Shown here one piece after another: positions 1-8,788 of a stretch of DNA of 64,000 nt. How positions within the stretch are numbered: the stretch's first letter is position 1; each line of letters starts with the position of its first letter. The translations under genes and the position numbers were made by a program. The notes beneath the pieces were generated by a model. That model searched no databases. It had not been told where the DNA came from and was given only the letters and a program-made list of their open reading frames with translations. Location: NCBI RefSeq assembly GCF_003129965.1, contig NZ_NRCJ01000009.1, positions 40,560 to 104,559 of the forward strand, read 5' to 3'. Source of the DNA: Aggregatibacter kilianii (GTDB lineage Bacteria > Pseudomonadota > Gammaproteobacteria > Enterobacterales > Pasteurellaceae).

Positions 1-677
1 GGCGTTATAAGCGCAAAGTGCGCAGCTTCGTGTTACGCACCGGGCGCTTGAGCGATTATCAAAAAAACGCCATGAACCAAAATTGGGCGGCGTTGGGCTT
101 GGACTATCAAGCGCAGCCGTTTAATTTCAAAGCAATTTATGGTAACGACAACCCCGTCATTTTGGAAATCGGCTTTGGTATGGGCAGCTCCCTAGTAGAC
201 ATGGCAGCGCAAAATCCCGATAAAAATTATTTGGGCATTGAAGTGCACACACCCGGTGTCGGCGCCTGTATCGCCTACGCGGTAGAAAAAGGCGTCACCA
301 ACTTACGCGTGATTTGCCACGACGCCACTGAAATTCTGCGTGATAGCATTGCCGATCACAGCCTCGGCGGTATGCAGTTGTTCTTTCCCGATCCATGGCA
401 CAAAGCCAGACACCACAAACGTCGTATCGTACAACCGCACTTTATCGACGGCTTATTGAACAAATTGCAAGCAGGTGCTTTCATTCACATGGCAACCGAC
501 TGGCAAAATTATGCGGAACATATGTTAGAGGTATTGCAACAATATCCGCAGTTGCGTAACACCTCCGCCGCAAACGACTACATCCCCCGCCCCGATTTTC
601 GCCCGCTGACCAAATTCGAACAACGCGGTCATCGCCTCGGGCATGGCGTGTGGGATTTGTATTTCGTCAAATCCTAA
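1..677 (+). CDS. trmB: tRNA (guanine-N7-)-methyltransferase TrmB, 5' end cut by window
   Basis: Methylates N7 of G46 in the tRNA variable loop using S-adenosylmethionine; cytosolic. The reading frame is open from base 3 (R-Y-K-R-K-V-R-S...), so the GTG at 18 is probably internal and the true start lies upstream of the window. The SAM-binding loop EIGFGMGSS sits near residue 50 counted from that GTG, and [15 protein letters not shown], typical of the TrmB catalytic region, follows near residue 120. The visible part (about 220 aa) is slightly shorter than the usual length of about 240 aa. yggL follows after 30 bp, as in E. coli (yggH-yggL). Confidence 0.95.
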   Translation, partial: RYKRKVRSFVLRTGRLSDYQKNAMNQNWAALGLDYQAQPFNFKAIYGNDNPVILEIGFGMGSSLVDMAAQNPDKNYLGIEVHTPGVGACIAYAVEKGVTNLRVICHDATEILRDSIADHSLGGMQLFFPDPWHKARHHKRRIVQPHFIDGLLNKLQAGAFIHMATDWQNYAEHMLEVLQQYPQLRNTSAANDYIPRPDFRPLTKFEQRGHRLGHGVWDLYFVKS

Positions 678-707
678 TTTCATCCACCTCAACAAAAGGA
701 CATCATC

Positions 708-1046
708 ATGGCTATTAAACGTAATCAAAGACAACGCAAAAAAATGCACATCGCAGAATTCCAAGAATTAGGCTTTTTGGTGCAATGGCAATTCGCCGAA
801 GGCACTTCCGTGGAGCAAATCGACAGCACCGTTGACCGTTTCATCAGCGACGTCATCCAACCAAACGGACTGGCTTACGAAGGCAGCGGCTATTTACATT
901 GGGAAGGTTTGGTTTGCTTGGAAAAAATCGGCAAATGCGATGCTTCTCACCAAGAATTAGTGAAAAACTGGTTAACCCAAAACGGCTTACAACAAGTTGA
1001 AGTGAGTGAGTTGTTTGATATTTGGTGGGATTATCCGACTAAGTAA
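708..1046 (+). CDS. yggL: YggL family (DUF469) protein
   Basis: A 112-aa protein of the YggL/DUF469 family, small cytosolic proteins associated with the 50S ribosome. It is recognised by the basic N-terminus MAIKRNQRQRKKMHIAEFQE, the central SVEQIDSTVDRFI and the C-terminal SELFDIWWDYPTK. A Shine-Dalgarno-like AAAGGA lies about 8 bases before the ATG. It follows trmB by 30 bp and is probably co-transcribed. No catalytic motif is visible and the exact role is not evident from sequence. Confidence 0.9.
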   Translation: MAIKRNQRQRKKMHIAEFQELGFLVQWQFAEGTSVEQIDSTVDRFISDVIQPNGLAYEGSGYLHWEGLVCLEKIGKCDASHQELVKNWLTQNGLQQVEVSELFDIWWDYPTK

Positions 1047-1062
1047 TGTTACTTTTCTTATT

Positions 1063-1103
1063 TAATAACCGCATTTTTATTTGTAAAGTGCGGTTATTTT
1101 TTT
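1063..1103 (+). terminator. Terminator built from an inverted pair of uptake-sequence cores
   Basis: Stem arms at 1063-1072 and 1089-1098 (AATAACCGCA / TGCGGTTATT) are followed by a run of T. The right arm is a full uptake sequence (AAAGTGCGGT) and the left arm is a partial complementary copy. It lies just after yggL. Confidence 0.8.
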
Positions 1104-1144
1104 ACACGTTTCTCATTTTTTTATTAGAGAAAGAAGACGGCTAG

Positions 1145-1175
1145 AAAAAGTTTCCAATACTATGGAAACTTTTTT
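1145..1175. terminator. Bidirectional hairpin terminator
   Basis: A perfect 12-bp stem (1145-1156 with 1163-1174, AAAAAGTTTCCA / TGGAAACTTTTT) with a 6-base loop. The A-rich left side and T-rich right side would serve both strands. It lies between yggL and the decayed frame downstream of purN. Confidence 0.75.
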
Positions 1176-1178
1176 GGT

Positions 1179-1440
1179 TTAATCTTTCTTCATCGGAGGA
1201 TTGGTATAAATTGGCAATGATGAACGAGAAACCTTAACATTCGGGCATTTTTTTCATCTCGTTAACCAATTGCTTGTTCAAACAATTTTTTTGCTTCGGT
1301 GATTCCTTTAGCCTTAATGGAGTGATCCCAAGCCAAAATTGGACATTATTTTGTTCCTCAAGTTGAGAGTCTTTATCTTCAATCTCATCCAAAGCCTGAT
1401 TAAGTTTTGCAATTGCTTCATCTATATTCTTGCTTTTTAT
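1179..1440 (-). pseudogene. Decayed coding remnant downstream of purN (TPR/coiled-coil-like)
   Basis: On the minus strand, in frame directly after the purN stop, the DNA reads IKSKNIDEAIAKLNQALDEI and then DKDSQLEEQ. After a frameshift it continues as WDHSIKAKGITEAKKLFEQA, and after another shift as VKVSRSSLPIYTNPPMKKD followed by a stop at 1179-1181. Protein-like sequence broken by at least two shifts, with no start codon, indicates a dead gene whose 5' part has been lost. The alternating helical heptads resemble a TPR or coiled-coil protein, but I do not recognise the parent. The stretch 1047-1440 otherwise holds only the two hairpins. Confidence 0.55.
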
Positions 1441-2079
1441 CTAATCCACCGCATATCCCTGCGCCGGCAGCAACTCACCATCTAAATAAGCCTGATTGCC
1501 GACCAGTTTTAGGCGGTCGTCTATAAACCATTTGATGGCTAAAGGATAAAAACGCTGTTCCTGTTCTTTGACCCGTTCCTCAATGTCGGTAACGGTGTCT
1601 TCGGGGAAAATAGGCACTTTCGCCTGTAATATGACGGCGCCGCCATCCACATCTTCATTAACGAAATGAATGCTCATACCGTGTTCGGTTTCGCCGGCAT
1701 CCAAGGCGCGTTGATAGGTATTGAGTCCGGGGTATTTGGGCAACAGAGACGGGTGAATATTCAGAATTTTACCGGCGAAGCGTTGAGTGAATTCAGGGCT
1801 GAGGATTTTCATGTAACCGGCAAGTACGATTAAATCCGCCTGTAAGCATTCGATTTCATCGCCGATGCGGCGATCCATTTCTGCGTTATCGGCAAAATCA
1901 CGGCGTAAAAAAGTGCGGTGAAAAATGACCGCACTTTTTGCCCGTTGTAACCCGAAAGCATCCGCCTTGTTGCTGAATACGCCAACGATTTCGGCATGGA
2001 TGTAGGAAGACTTGCAGGCATCCATAATCGCCTGCAAAGTCGTTCCCTCGCCGGAAAGTAAAACAACGATTTTTTTCAT
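1441..2079 (-). CDS. purN: Phosphoribosylglycinamide formyltransferase PurN
   Basis: Transfers the formyl group of 10-formyl-THF to GAR, the third step of de novo purine synthesis. At 212 aa it has the family length. The catalytic segment N-I-H-P-S-L-L-P (His about 109) and the DVDGG loop (Asp about 145) are present, with the phosphate-binding start LSGEGTTLQA. It follows purM directly: the purM TAA overlaps the purN ATG by one base, so the two are translationally coupled. An uptake sequence occurs in each orientation inside the gene (about 1911 and 1931). Confidence 0.97.
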   Translation of the reverse strand: MKKIVVLLSGEGTTLQAIMDACKSSYIHAEIVGVFSNKADAFGLQRAKSAVIFHRTFLRRDFADNAEMDRRIGDEIECLQADLIVLAGYMKILSPEFTQRFAGKILNIHPSLLPKYPGLNTYQRALDAGETEHGMSIHFVNEDVDGGAVILQAKVPIFPEDTVTDIEERVKEQEQRFYPLAIKWFIDDRLKLVGNQAYLDGELLPAQGYAVD

Positions 2080-3116
2080 TAGCGAATAATCACTTGTTCT
2101 TCGTCGTTGCCTAAATGTTGTACTTCACCGATAACCCAAGCTTTCTCGCCGGCTTGGTGCAATAAACCGAGAGCAGTTTCCACATCTTCCTGCGGCAGTG
2201 CCACAATCATGCCCACGCCGCAGTTAAAGGTGCGGTACATTTCATGGTCGGTGATGTTGCCCTGTTGCTGCAACCAATCGAATACCGCCGGCCATTGCCA
2301 GCTATTTTCATTGATCACGGCTTTGACGCTTGCAGGCAAAACACGCGGGATATTTTCCCAGAAGCCGCCGCCGGTTAAGTGGGCTATGGCGTGTATGTCA
2401 ACATGTTTGATGAGCTGTAAAATGGATTTCACATAAATTTTAGTTGGTGCCAATAAGTGATCGGCGAGCGGGCGACCGTCTAATTGCGCTTCGGCAGGAT
2501 TGACACCTGACACATCAACCACTTTACGAATTAAAGAATAGCCGTTGGAGTGTGGCCCGCTGGAACCGAGCGCGATTAACGCATCGCCGACTTTGACTTC
2601 ACTGCCGTCGATGATTTCGGATTTTTCTACCACGCCTACGCAGAAGCCGGCAAGGTCGTAATCGCCTTGATGATACATGCCCGGCATTTCCGCCGTTTCA
2701 CCGCCGACCAAGGCACAGCCCGATTGTTCGCAACCGTTGGCGATGCCTTTAATCACGCTGGCGGCGACATCCACGTCTAATTTGCCGGTGGCATAATAAT
2801 CCAGGAAGAACAACGGTTCCGCCCCTTGTACCACTAAATCGTTCACACACATGGCAACCAAATCAATCCCAATGGTGTCGTGGCGGTTTAAGTCAATGGC
2901 TAAACGCAGTTTTGTGCCTACGCCGTCGGTGCCGGAAACCAAAATCGGCTCTTTATATTTCGCCGGAATGGCACATAACGCACCAAAGCCGCCCAAGCCG
3001 CCCATGACTTCAGGGCGGGTTGTGCGTTTGACTTCAGGCTTAATGCGTTCGACTAATTCGTTGCCGGCGTTGATATCTACGCCGGCATCTTTGTAACTTA
3101 AGGATTGTTTGCTCAC
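2079..3116 (-). CDS. purM: Phosphoribosylformylglycinamidine cyclo-ligase PurM
   Basis: ATP-dependent closure of FGAM to AIR, the fifth step of purine synthesis. At 345 aa it is full length. The AIR-synthetase family signature SGTDGVGTK is at residues 61-69, with the N-terminal glycine-rich GGLGGFGAL region near residue 40 and the C-terminal [13 protein letters not shown] typical of PurM. It is the first gene of purMN and is preceded by a PurR-type operator. Confidence 0.98.
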   Translation of the reverse strand: MSKQSLSYKDAGVDINAGNELVERIKPEVKRTTRPEVMGGLGGFGALCAIPAKYKEPILVSGTDGVGTKLRLAIDLNRHDTIGIDLVAMCVNDLVVQGAEPLFFLDYYATGKLDVDVAASVIKGIANGCEQSGCALVGGETAEMPGMYHQGDYDLAGFCVGVVEKSEIIDGSEVKVGDALIALGSSGPHSNGYSLIRKVVDVSGVNPAEAQLDGRPLADHLLAPTKIYVKSILQLIKHVDIHAIAHLTGGGFWENIPRVLPASVKAVINENSWQWPAVFDWLQQQGNITDHEMYRTFNCGVGMIVALPQEDVETALGLLHQAGEKAWVIGEVQHLGNDEEQVIIR

Positions 3117-3157
3117 GATTGCTTCCTGTTAATTGCTGGATCGAAAAAATGATGCGC

Positions 3158-3187
3158 ATTGTATCACGCTTACGCAATCGTTTGCGA
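3158..3187 (-). promoter_or_regulatory. PurR operator with overlapping purMN promoter
   Basis: The sequence ACGCAATCGTTTGCGA (3172-3187) matches the 16-bp palindromic PurR box consensus (ACGCAAACGTTTGCGT) at 14 of 16 positions. On the minus strand a TACAAT -10-like hexamer lies at 3158-3163, so a repressor on the box would cover the -35/spacer region. The box position about 55 bp before purM fits repression by PurR with hypoxanthine or guanine. No good -35 is visible. Confidence 0.8.
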
Positions 3188-3300
3188 TATATGCAAGGGA
3201 TTTTTCTTGTCGGAGGTGCTTTCAGTTAGCTATTCCCCCCGAATTGTGCCAAAATGAAAGACATAGGAAATAAGAGGTCGGAATGCAAAAGGAGTCTGAT

Positions 3301-3798
3301 ATGAAAAAAACGATCGTAATTCTTACCGCACTTTTATTGGCTGCCTGCACAAATTTCCATTCAACCCACACCTCGGCGAAAAATGCCGCAACGGCGCAGC
3401 AGGACGAGGTGCCGATTACCCCGCCGAAAGACACCAAAACCGGTTTTTTACAACTCGTACCGGGCATTTTTTATTATGTGGATATGGATTCCGTTTGGGT
3501 AGATAACCAAGACAAACGTTTGATTTACTTTGATGCGGTGATTAACCTGGATAAAGGGTTATATGTGTTTAAAGAGTATCCGACGCTTTTCGCCAAATCC
3601 ATACGTCAATATAAAATTCTGAATTGTGAAAATTTCCATTTCACCCATGTGCGTAGTGATTTCTACGCCGATTTCTGGGGCGATGGCATCCGCACTGCAC
3701 CGAAGCGCCAATCCCAGCACACTATCACACTGCAACCGCAATCCTCTCTGTACATCTTGGGGCAAGTGATGTGCGCGAATATGTATCGGCGGAAGTAG
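3301..3798 (+). CDS. Surface-adhesin protein E family lipoprotein
   Basis: A 165-aa predicted lipoprotein with signal MKKTIVILTALLLAAC (lipobox LAAC, Cys16). I chose ATG 3301 over 3283 because AGGAG lies 6-8 bases before it and it gives a clean signal peptide. The mature part resembles non-typeable Haemophilus influenzae protein E, including VWVDNQ, FDAVINLDKGLYVF, RQYKILNC, FYADFWGDGIR and a C-terminal MCAN, with two Cys placed to form the family disulphide. In H. influenzae, protein E is an outer-membrane adhesin that binds host matrix and plasma proteins; that role here is by homology only. An uptake sequence lies at about 3331 within the signal-peptide region. Confidence 0.85.
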   Translation: MKKTIVILTALLLAACTNFHSTHTSAKNAATAQQDEVPITPPKDTKTGFLQLVPGIFYYVDMDSVWVDNQDKRLIYFDAVINLDKGLYVFKEYPTLFAKSIRQYKILNCENFHFTHVRSDFYADFWGDGIRTAPKRQSQHTITLQPQSSLYILGQVMCANMYRRK

Positions 3799-3801
3799 GA
3801 A

Positions 3802-3843
3802 AAAGTGCGGTCAACATTCTCAATGTTTTTTTAACCGCACTTT
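3802..3843 (+). terminator. Uptake-sequence dyad terminator after protein E homologue
   Basis: AAAGTGCGGT at 3802-3811 pairs perfectly with ACCGCACTTT at 3834-3843. An internal AACATT/AATGTT pairing could extend the stem. Confidence 0.7.
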
Positions 3844-3860
3844 ACTGTCTCGAGATGACA

Positions 3861-3897
3861 AAAAGCCATTTAGCTTTCACTAAATAGCTTTTGTTTT
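3861..3897. terminator. Hairpin terminator serving clpB
   Basis: AAAAGC-ATTTAG arms starting at 3861 pair with CTAAAT-GCTTTT ending near 3892 across a short loop. The A-rich left flank gives a T-run on the minus strand after clpB, and the plus strand also ends in a T-tract. Confidence 0.65.
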
Positions 3898-3911
3898 TAA
3901 GCGGTTACGGC

Positions 3912-6482
3912 TTATTGCTTCGCCACGATTTGACCGTCCACATAATCCACATCGATGACTTTATCAGGCAGCAAGGCGCCGGATAAAATTTGTTGCGCCA
4001 ACGGATTTTCGATTTCCTGTTGAATTGCCCGTTTGAGCGGACGTGCACCGAAAATCGGGTCGTAACCGATGTCGCTGATGAAATCAAGGGTTGCATCGGT
4101 AAAGCTCAACACATACCCATGGGTTTCCATACGACGGGTCAAGCGTCTTAATTGAATATCGGCGATTTGACGAATATTCTCTTTGTTCAACGGATGGAAC
4201 ATCACGGTTTCGTCGATACGGTTGATAAATTCCGGACGGAAATAACGACCGACCACTTCCATCACCATATCTTTCACGGTGTCGTAGCCTTTTTGGGCGT
4301 GTTCCTGAATCAAGTCGGAACCAAGGTTGGACGTCATGATCACCACCGTATTACGGAAATCCACGGTTCTGCCCTGTCCGTCGGTTAAACGACCGTCATC
4401 CAACACTTGCAACAAAATGTTGAACACATCGTGATGGGCTTTTTCCACTTCGTCGAGCAAAATCACGGAATACGGACGGCGACGCACCGCTTCGGTTAAA
4501 TAACCGCCTTCTTCATAGCCCACATAGCCCGGAGGTGCGCCCACCAAACGGGATACGCTGTGTTTTTCCATGAATTCGGACATATCGATTCGCACCATGG
4601 CGTCTTCGCTGTCGAACAAGAAGGAAGCCAACGCTTTACACAACTCGGTTTTACCCACGCCGGTCGGCCCTAAGAATAAGAAAGAACCAATCGGACGATT
4701 CGGATCCGCTAGACCTGCACGGCTACGACGAATGGCGTTTGCCACGGCATCCACCGCTTCGTTTTGACCGATAACCCGTTTGTGCAGGAACTCTTCCATG
4801 CGCAATAATTTTTCTTTTTCGCCTTCCATCATTTTGGCGACAGGAATGCCGGTGGCGCGGGAAAGCACTTCGGCGATTTCCTCATCAGTTACGCGATAGC
4901 GCAGCAAGGTCATTTCTTTGCCTTCCGCACCTTCTGCCGCCGCTAATTGTTTTTCCAATTCCGGAATTTTTCCGTATTGCAACTCGGACATTTTACTCAA
5001 ATCACCGGCGCGGCGGGCTTGTTCCATTTGCGTACGGGCGTTTTCCAATTCCGCTTTAATGTGTTGAGTGCCGGACAGCGCGGCTTTTTCGGATTTCCAC
5101 ACTTCTTCTAATTCGGCGTATTCCCGTTCTTTTTCCGCCAATTCCTTTTCTAACATTTCCAAACGTTTACGGCTGGCGTCATCATCCTCTTTTTGTAACG
5201 CCTGTTGTTCCAGTTTGAGCTGGATAATACGGCGATCCAAACGATCCAACGGTTGCGGTTTGGAGTCAATTTCCATACGAATGCTGGATGCCGCTTCGTC
5301 GATCAAATCGATGGCTTTATCCGGCAACTGACGATCGGAAATGTAGCGATGAGAAAGCGTTGCCGCCGCCACGATTGCCGGGTCGGTAATTTGCACATGG
5401 TGATGGATTTCATAACGTTCTTTCAAGCCGCGCAAAATGGCGATGGTGTCTTCCACGCTCGGTTCGCCCACAAACACTTTTTGGAAACGACGTTCAAGCG
5501 CCGCGTCTTTTTCAATGTATTGACGGTATTCATCCAAAGTGGTTGCGCCCACGCAGTGCAATTCACCGCGCGCCAAACTTGGTTTTAACAAGTTGCCCGC
5601 GTCCATGGCGCCGTCAGTTTTGCCCGCGCCCACCATGGTGTGAATTTCGTCGATGAATAAAATCACTCTGCCTTCTTCTTTGGCAAGTTCATTTAAAACG
5701 GCTTTCAGTCGCTCTTCAAATTCGCCGCGATATTTCGCCCCGGCGATTAACGCGCCCATATCAAGGGAAAGCACGCGTTTGTTCTTCAAGCCTTCCGGCA
5801 CTTCGCCATTCACGATACGTTGCGCCAACCCTTCCACAATGGCGGTTTTACCCACGCCCGGTTCACCGATGAGCACCGGATTGTTTTTGGTGCGGCGTTG
5901 TAGCACTTGAATGGTGCGGCGGATTTCTTCGTCACGTCCAATCACCGGATCCAATTTGCCGCTTTCTGCACGGGCGGTTAAGTCGATGGTATATTTTTCT
6001 AATGCCTGACGGCTTTCTTCCGCATTTTGATCGTTCACTTTTTGTCCTCCGCGAATCTGCTCGATGGCTTGTAAAATTTGTTCTTTTTTCGCACCGCACT
6101 TTTTCAGCATATCGCTTACGGCGCCTTTTTCTTCTAACGCCGCAAGCAAAAAGATTTCGGACGAAATGAATTTATCCTGCCGTTGTTGTGCCAATTTGTC
6201 ACACAAATTCAAGATGTTAAGCAACTGACGGGAAATTTGCACGTCGCCGCCATTGCCGGATACTTGCGGAAGTTTGGCAAGTTCGGTGTTAAGTTCGTTA
6301 CGCAACACGGCAACGTTCACGCCGCCGGCGGTTAAAATCGGCGCTACAGAGCCGTCTTGTTGATTTAACAATGCGCTCAATAAATGCACCGGTTCAATAT
6401 ATTGATTATCCTTGCCGACCGCTAAAGATTGCGCTTCCGCCAAGGCTTGTTGGAATTTTGTGGTAAATTTTTCAATATTCAT
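3912..6482 (-). CDS. clpB: ATP-dependent disaggregase ClpB
   Basis: A cytosolic Hsp100 hexamer that extracts proteins from aggregates together with DnaK/DnaJ/GrpE. It is 856 aa from ATG 6482 ([12 protein letters not shown]), the family-typical start, with a GGGAAGAG ribosome site just upstream; the in-frame ATG 33 bases earlier lacks support. Domain order: Clp N-domain, AAA1 with Walker A GEPGVGKT (near residue 205), a coiled-coil M-domain of Glu/Lys/Arg-rich helices (about 400-530), and AAA2 with Walker [10 protein letters not shown] and GYVGYEEGG pore loop. No lesions are visible. Confidence 0.98.
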   Translation of the reverse strand: MNIEKFTTKFQQALAEAQSLAVGKDNQYIEPVHLLSALLNQQDGSVAPILTAGGVNVAVLRNELNTELAKLPQVSGNGGDVQISRQLLNILNLCDKLAQQRQDKFISSEIFLLAALEEKGAVSDMLKKCGAKKEQILQAIEQIRGGQKVNDQNAEESRQALEKYTIDLTARAESGKLDPVIGRDEEIRRTIQVLQRRTKNNPVLIGEPGVGKTAIVEGLAQRIVNGEVPEGLKNKRVLSLDMGALIAGAKYRGEFEERLKAVLNELAKEEGRVILFIDEIHTMVGAGKTDGAMDAGNLLKPSLARGELHCVGATTLDEYRQYIEKDAALERRFQKVFVGEPSVEDTIAILRGLKERYEIHHHVQITDPAIVAAATLSHRYISDRQLPDKAIDLIDEAASSIRMEIDSKPQPLDRLDRRIIQLKLEQQALQKEDDDASRKRLEMLEKELAEKEREYAELEEVWKSEKAALSGTQHIKAELENARTQMEQARRAGDLSKMSELQYGKIPELEKQLAAAEGAEGKEMTLLRYRVTDEEIAEVLSRATGIPVAKMMEGEKEKLLRMEEFLHKRVIGQNEAVDAVANAIRRSRAGLADPNRPIGSFLFLGPTGVGKTELCKALASFLFDSEDAMVRIDMSEFMEKHSVSRLVGAPPGYVGYEEGGYLTEAVRRRPYSVILLDEVEKAHHDVFNILLQVLDDGRLTDGQGRTVDFRNTVVIMTSNLGSDLIQEHAQKGYDTVKDMVMEVVGRYFRPEFINRIDETVMFHPLNKENIRQIADIQLRRLTRRMETHGYVLSFTDATLDFISDIGYDPIFGARPLKRAIQQEIENPLAQQILSGALLPDKVIDVDYVDGQIVAKQ

Positions 6483-6538
6483 AATCTCTTCCCTTGAAAG
6501 TTCATGGATGTTCAATTGAACATTTGTTCGCCAAAATT

Positions 6539-6566
6539 AAATAAGATCGTTTTAAAAGATTTCAAG
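6539..6566 (-). promoter_or_regulatory. Candidate sigma32 heat-shock promoter of clpB
   Basis: On the minus strand CTTGAAA (complement of 6560-6566), an exact sigma32 -35 core, is followed after 13 bases by TCTTATTT (6539-6546). That is a loose match to the CCCCATNT -10. Position about 60-85 bp before clpB is suitable. The -35 is strong and the -10 weak. Confidence 0.5.
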
Positions 6567-6732
6567 GGAAAAAATTAAATTTTTTAATGTTGCCTATTGA
6601 TTTTTTAGATTTGATAGGTTTTGTTTCGCTTGAACTTTTCCTGCCTCTTTTTGTTCTAACGAGAACATTTAACAGAGAAAAGTGCGGTGCGTTTTCACCG
6701 TGTTTTTTCATTCATCAGAAAAGGAAGAAAAC

Positions 6733-7380
6733 ATGAAATCATTAAAATCGCTGCTTGCTTTAGCCGTCGCCATGACCGTTTCCACCACCGTATTCGCAGA
6801 AGAAAGCGTCTTTTCGGAAGTTAAGGATGGGGCGAAATCCGCCTGGCAAACCGTGAAGGAAGAGAGCAAAACCGTGGGCGGCAAAGTCAAAGAAGGCGCG
6901 GTGAAAGTCAAAGACGCGACAAAAGAAACTTTTGTTGAAGCGAAAGAGGCGACCAAAGAGAAATTTACCGAAGTGAAGGACGCCACCAAAGAAAAATTCA
7001 CTGAAGCGAAAGACGCCACTAAGGAAAAATTCACCGAAGCGAAAGATGCCACCAAAGAAAAATTTTCAGAAGGGAAAAAGGCAGTAAAAGATAAATTCAA
7101 AAATGAAAAACCGGCGCCGGTGGAAGATAAATCCACAACCAAAGAGAAAAGTGCGGTGGAAAATAAAGCCAAAATCACACGTAGCAAAAAAGTGGACATT
7201 AACACCGCCGACGCAGCGACATTAGAAAGCCTGTCCGGCATCGGTGAAGCGAAAGCCAAGGCGATCGTTGAATATCGTGAGAAAAACGGCAAATTTAAAA
7301 ATCTAAACGAGTTGTCCAACGTGCCGGGCATTGGCGATTCTACATTAGAAAAAGTGAAATCCCACGTGCGTTTTAATTAA
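6733..7380 (+). CDS. Exported ComEA-like helix-hairpin-helix protein with 11-residue repeats
   Basis: A 215-aa protein. Start ATG 6733 is chosen because AAGGAAG lies 6 bases before it and it opens a signal peptide (MKSLKSLLALAVAMTVSTTV, cleavage after FA near residue 22). Residues 60-114 hold five tandem 11-mers of the form KDATKEKFTEA, amphipathic and charged, like LEA/apolipoprotein-type helices. Residues 153-215 are a ComEA-type HhH DNA-binding domain (VDINTADAATLESLSGIGEA... VPGIGDSTLEKV). ComE1/ComEA proteins bind incoming DNA in the periplasm during competence. Known Pasteurellaceae ComE1 proteins are about half this length, so the repeat spacer is unusual. It may be a second ComEA-like protein rather than ComE1 itself. 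An uptake sequence occurs within it at about 7147. Confidence 0.8.
   Translation: MKSLKSLLALAVAMTVSTTVFAEESVFSEVKDGAKSAWQTVKEESKTVGGKVKEGAVKVKDATKETFVEAKEATKEKFTEVKDATKEKFTEAKDATKEKFTEAKDATKEKFSEGKKAVKDKFKNEKPAPVEDKSTTKEKSAVENKAKITRSKKVDINTADAATLESLSGIGEAKAKAIVEYREKNGKFKNLNELSNVPGIGDSTLEKVKSHVRFN
6910..7074 (+). repeat. Five tandem 33-bp coding repeats
   Basis: Five in-frame 33-bp units encode K-[DE]-A-T-K-E-[TK]-F-[VTS]-E-[AVG]. Units 3 and 4 encode identical peptides (KDATKEKFTEA) and differ only at a few third positions. Unit number could vary between strains by slippage without breaking the frame. Confidence 0.85.
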
Positions 7381-7403
7381 TCCTGCGGATGACGGATAAA
7401 AAT

Positions 7404-7433
7404 AAGGGCTGTGTTGAACAGCCCTTTGTTTTT
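7404..7433. terminator. Bidirectional terminator between the ComEA-like gene and asd
   Basis: Stem AGGGCTGT / ACAGCCCT with a 4-5 base loop at about 7405-7425, flanked by an A-run on the left and a T-run on the right, between two convergent genes. Confidence 0.8.
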
Positions 7434-7446
7434 GGAATCGGTTTAA

Positions 7447-8559
7447 TTATTTCACCAACTGCACCAAAATACGGCGAATCGGTTCTGCCGCGCCCCATAA
7501 TAATTGGTCGCCCACAGTGAATGCCGCCAAATATTCCGGCCCGAGATTAAGTTTGCGTAAACGCCCGACCGGAACGCTTAATGTGCCGGTGACTTTGGTT
7601 GGAGTGAGTTCACGCAAGGTGGTTTCTTTGTCGTTCGGGATCACTTTCACCCATTCGTTGTGAGAGGCTAAAATTTGTTCGATTTCGGCAAGCGGAATGT
7701 CGCGTTTCAGTTTGATGGTGAACGCTTGGCTGTGGCAACGCAAAGCACCGATACGTACGCATAAGCCATCTACCGGAATCGGGTTATCGCTCAAGCCCAG
7801 AATTTTGTTGGTTTCCGCATAACCTTTCCATTCCTCTTTGGTTTGACCGCTTTCCAATAATTTGTCGATCCAAGGAATCAGGCTGCCCGCCAGCGGTGCG
7901 CCGAAGTTGTCAATCGGGAAATCTTTGTCGCGCATTTTTGCGGTGACGGCGCGTTCAATGTCTAAAATGGAAGAATTCGGATCCGCCAGCAAGCCTTTCA
8001 CTTCACCGTTTAATTCGCCCATTTGCACCAACAATTCACGCATATTTTTCGCGCCGGCGCCGCTCGCGGCTTGGTAAGTGGCAACGGAAATCCATTCCAC
8101 TAAATCTTTTTCAAATAATCCGCCTAACGCCATGAGCATTAAACTGACAGTGCAGTTACCGCCTACATAGGTTTTCACACCGTTTTTCAAGCCTTCGCTG
8201 ATCACGTGTTGATTGACCGGATCCAACACGATAATCGCGTCTTTTTCCATACGCAGCGCAGATGCCGCATCCACCCAGTAGCCGTTCCAGCCGGTGGCTT
8301 TCAATTTCGGATAAACGTCGTTGGTGTAATCGCCGCCTTGGCAGGTCACGATAATGTCGAGTTTTTTCAGTTCTTCAATGTCGAACGCATTTTTCAAGGT
8401 GCCGGCGTTTTTGCCGCCGAAAGTCGGTGCAGGTTGTCCTGCTTGGGAAGTGGTAAAGAAAATCGGATTGATGTTCGCAAAATCATTTTCCTGCTGCATA
8501 CGATCCATTAAAACGGAACCCACCATTCCGCGCCAACCGATAAAACCAACGTTTTTCAT
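7447..8559 (-). CDS. asd: Aspartate-semialdehyde dehydrogenase
   Basis: NADPH-dependent reduction of aspartyl phosphate to aspartate semialdehyde, the branch point for lysine/DAP, threonine and methionine. It is 370 aa. The NADP loop GWRGMVGS is at residues 8-15, the catalytic Cys136 is in GGNCTVSL, and the substrate-binding [13 protein letters not shown] follows near residue 270. It is monocistronic, divergent from dapF, which acts in the same DAP pathway, and ends at a shared terminator with the preceding convergent gene. Confidence 0.98.
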   Translation of the reverse strand: MKNVGFIGWRGMVGSVLMDRMQQENDFANINPIFFTTSQAGQPAPTFGGKNAGTLKNAFDIEELKKLDIIVTCQGGDYTNDVYPKLKATGWNGYWVDAASALRMEKDAIIVLDPVNQHVISEGLKNGVKTYVGGNCTVSLMLMALGGLFEKDLVEWISVATYQAASGAGAKNMRELLVQMGELNGEVKGLLADPNSSILDIERAVTAKMRDKDFPIDNFGAPLAGSLIPWIDKLLESGQTKEEWKGYAETNKILGLSDNPIPVDGLCVRIGALRCHSQAFTIKLKRDIPLAEIEQILASHNEWVKVIPNDKETTLRELTPTKVTGTLSVPVGRLRKLNLGPEYLAAFTVGDQLLWGAAEPIRRILVQLVK

Positions 8560-8725
8560 AAGTTTGTCCTTCTAGATGAGAGATTGAAAAGATGTTGTGT
8601 AAGGGCTTAATTAATAGCAAGAGATCACGCACAAAAGCAAGTGTTTTTCCGATATTTTTTTCGTTTTTAAAAATAATTGAAAAAACCACCGCACTTTTTC
8701 TCCTCTCAGGTATAGAAGCAATAGA

Positions 8726-8754
8726 TTTACTCAGCGAATAGGGCTGATTATAAT
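8726..8754 (+). promoter_or_regulatory. Sigma70-like promoter for dapF-xerC-yigB
   Basis: TTTACT (8726-8731), a 17-bp spacer and a perfect TATAAT (8749-8754), ending 34 bp before the dapF ATG. Confidence 0.65.
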
Positions 8755-8788
8755 GCTCGGCATTGTTTGAATGAATTTAAGGATACAC

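Noticed and set aside
6708..7331. 207-codon open frame antisense to the ComEA-like gene
   Set aside because: It mirrors the codon bias of the 33-bp repeats (repeated SFVASFASVNF-type peptides), has no ribosome site, and the plus-strand product has a signal peptide and a recognised domain.
8560..8788. Possible lysine riboswitch between asd and dapF
   Set aside because: The region holds only an uptake sequence and a dapF promoter; it is too short and lacks the multi-helix conserved core.
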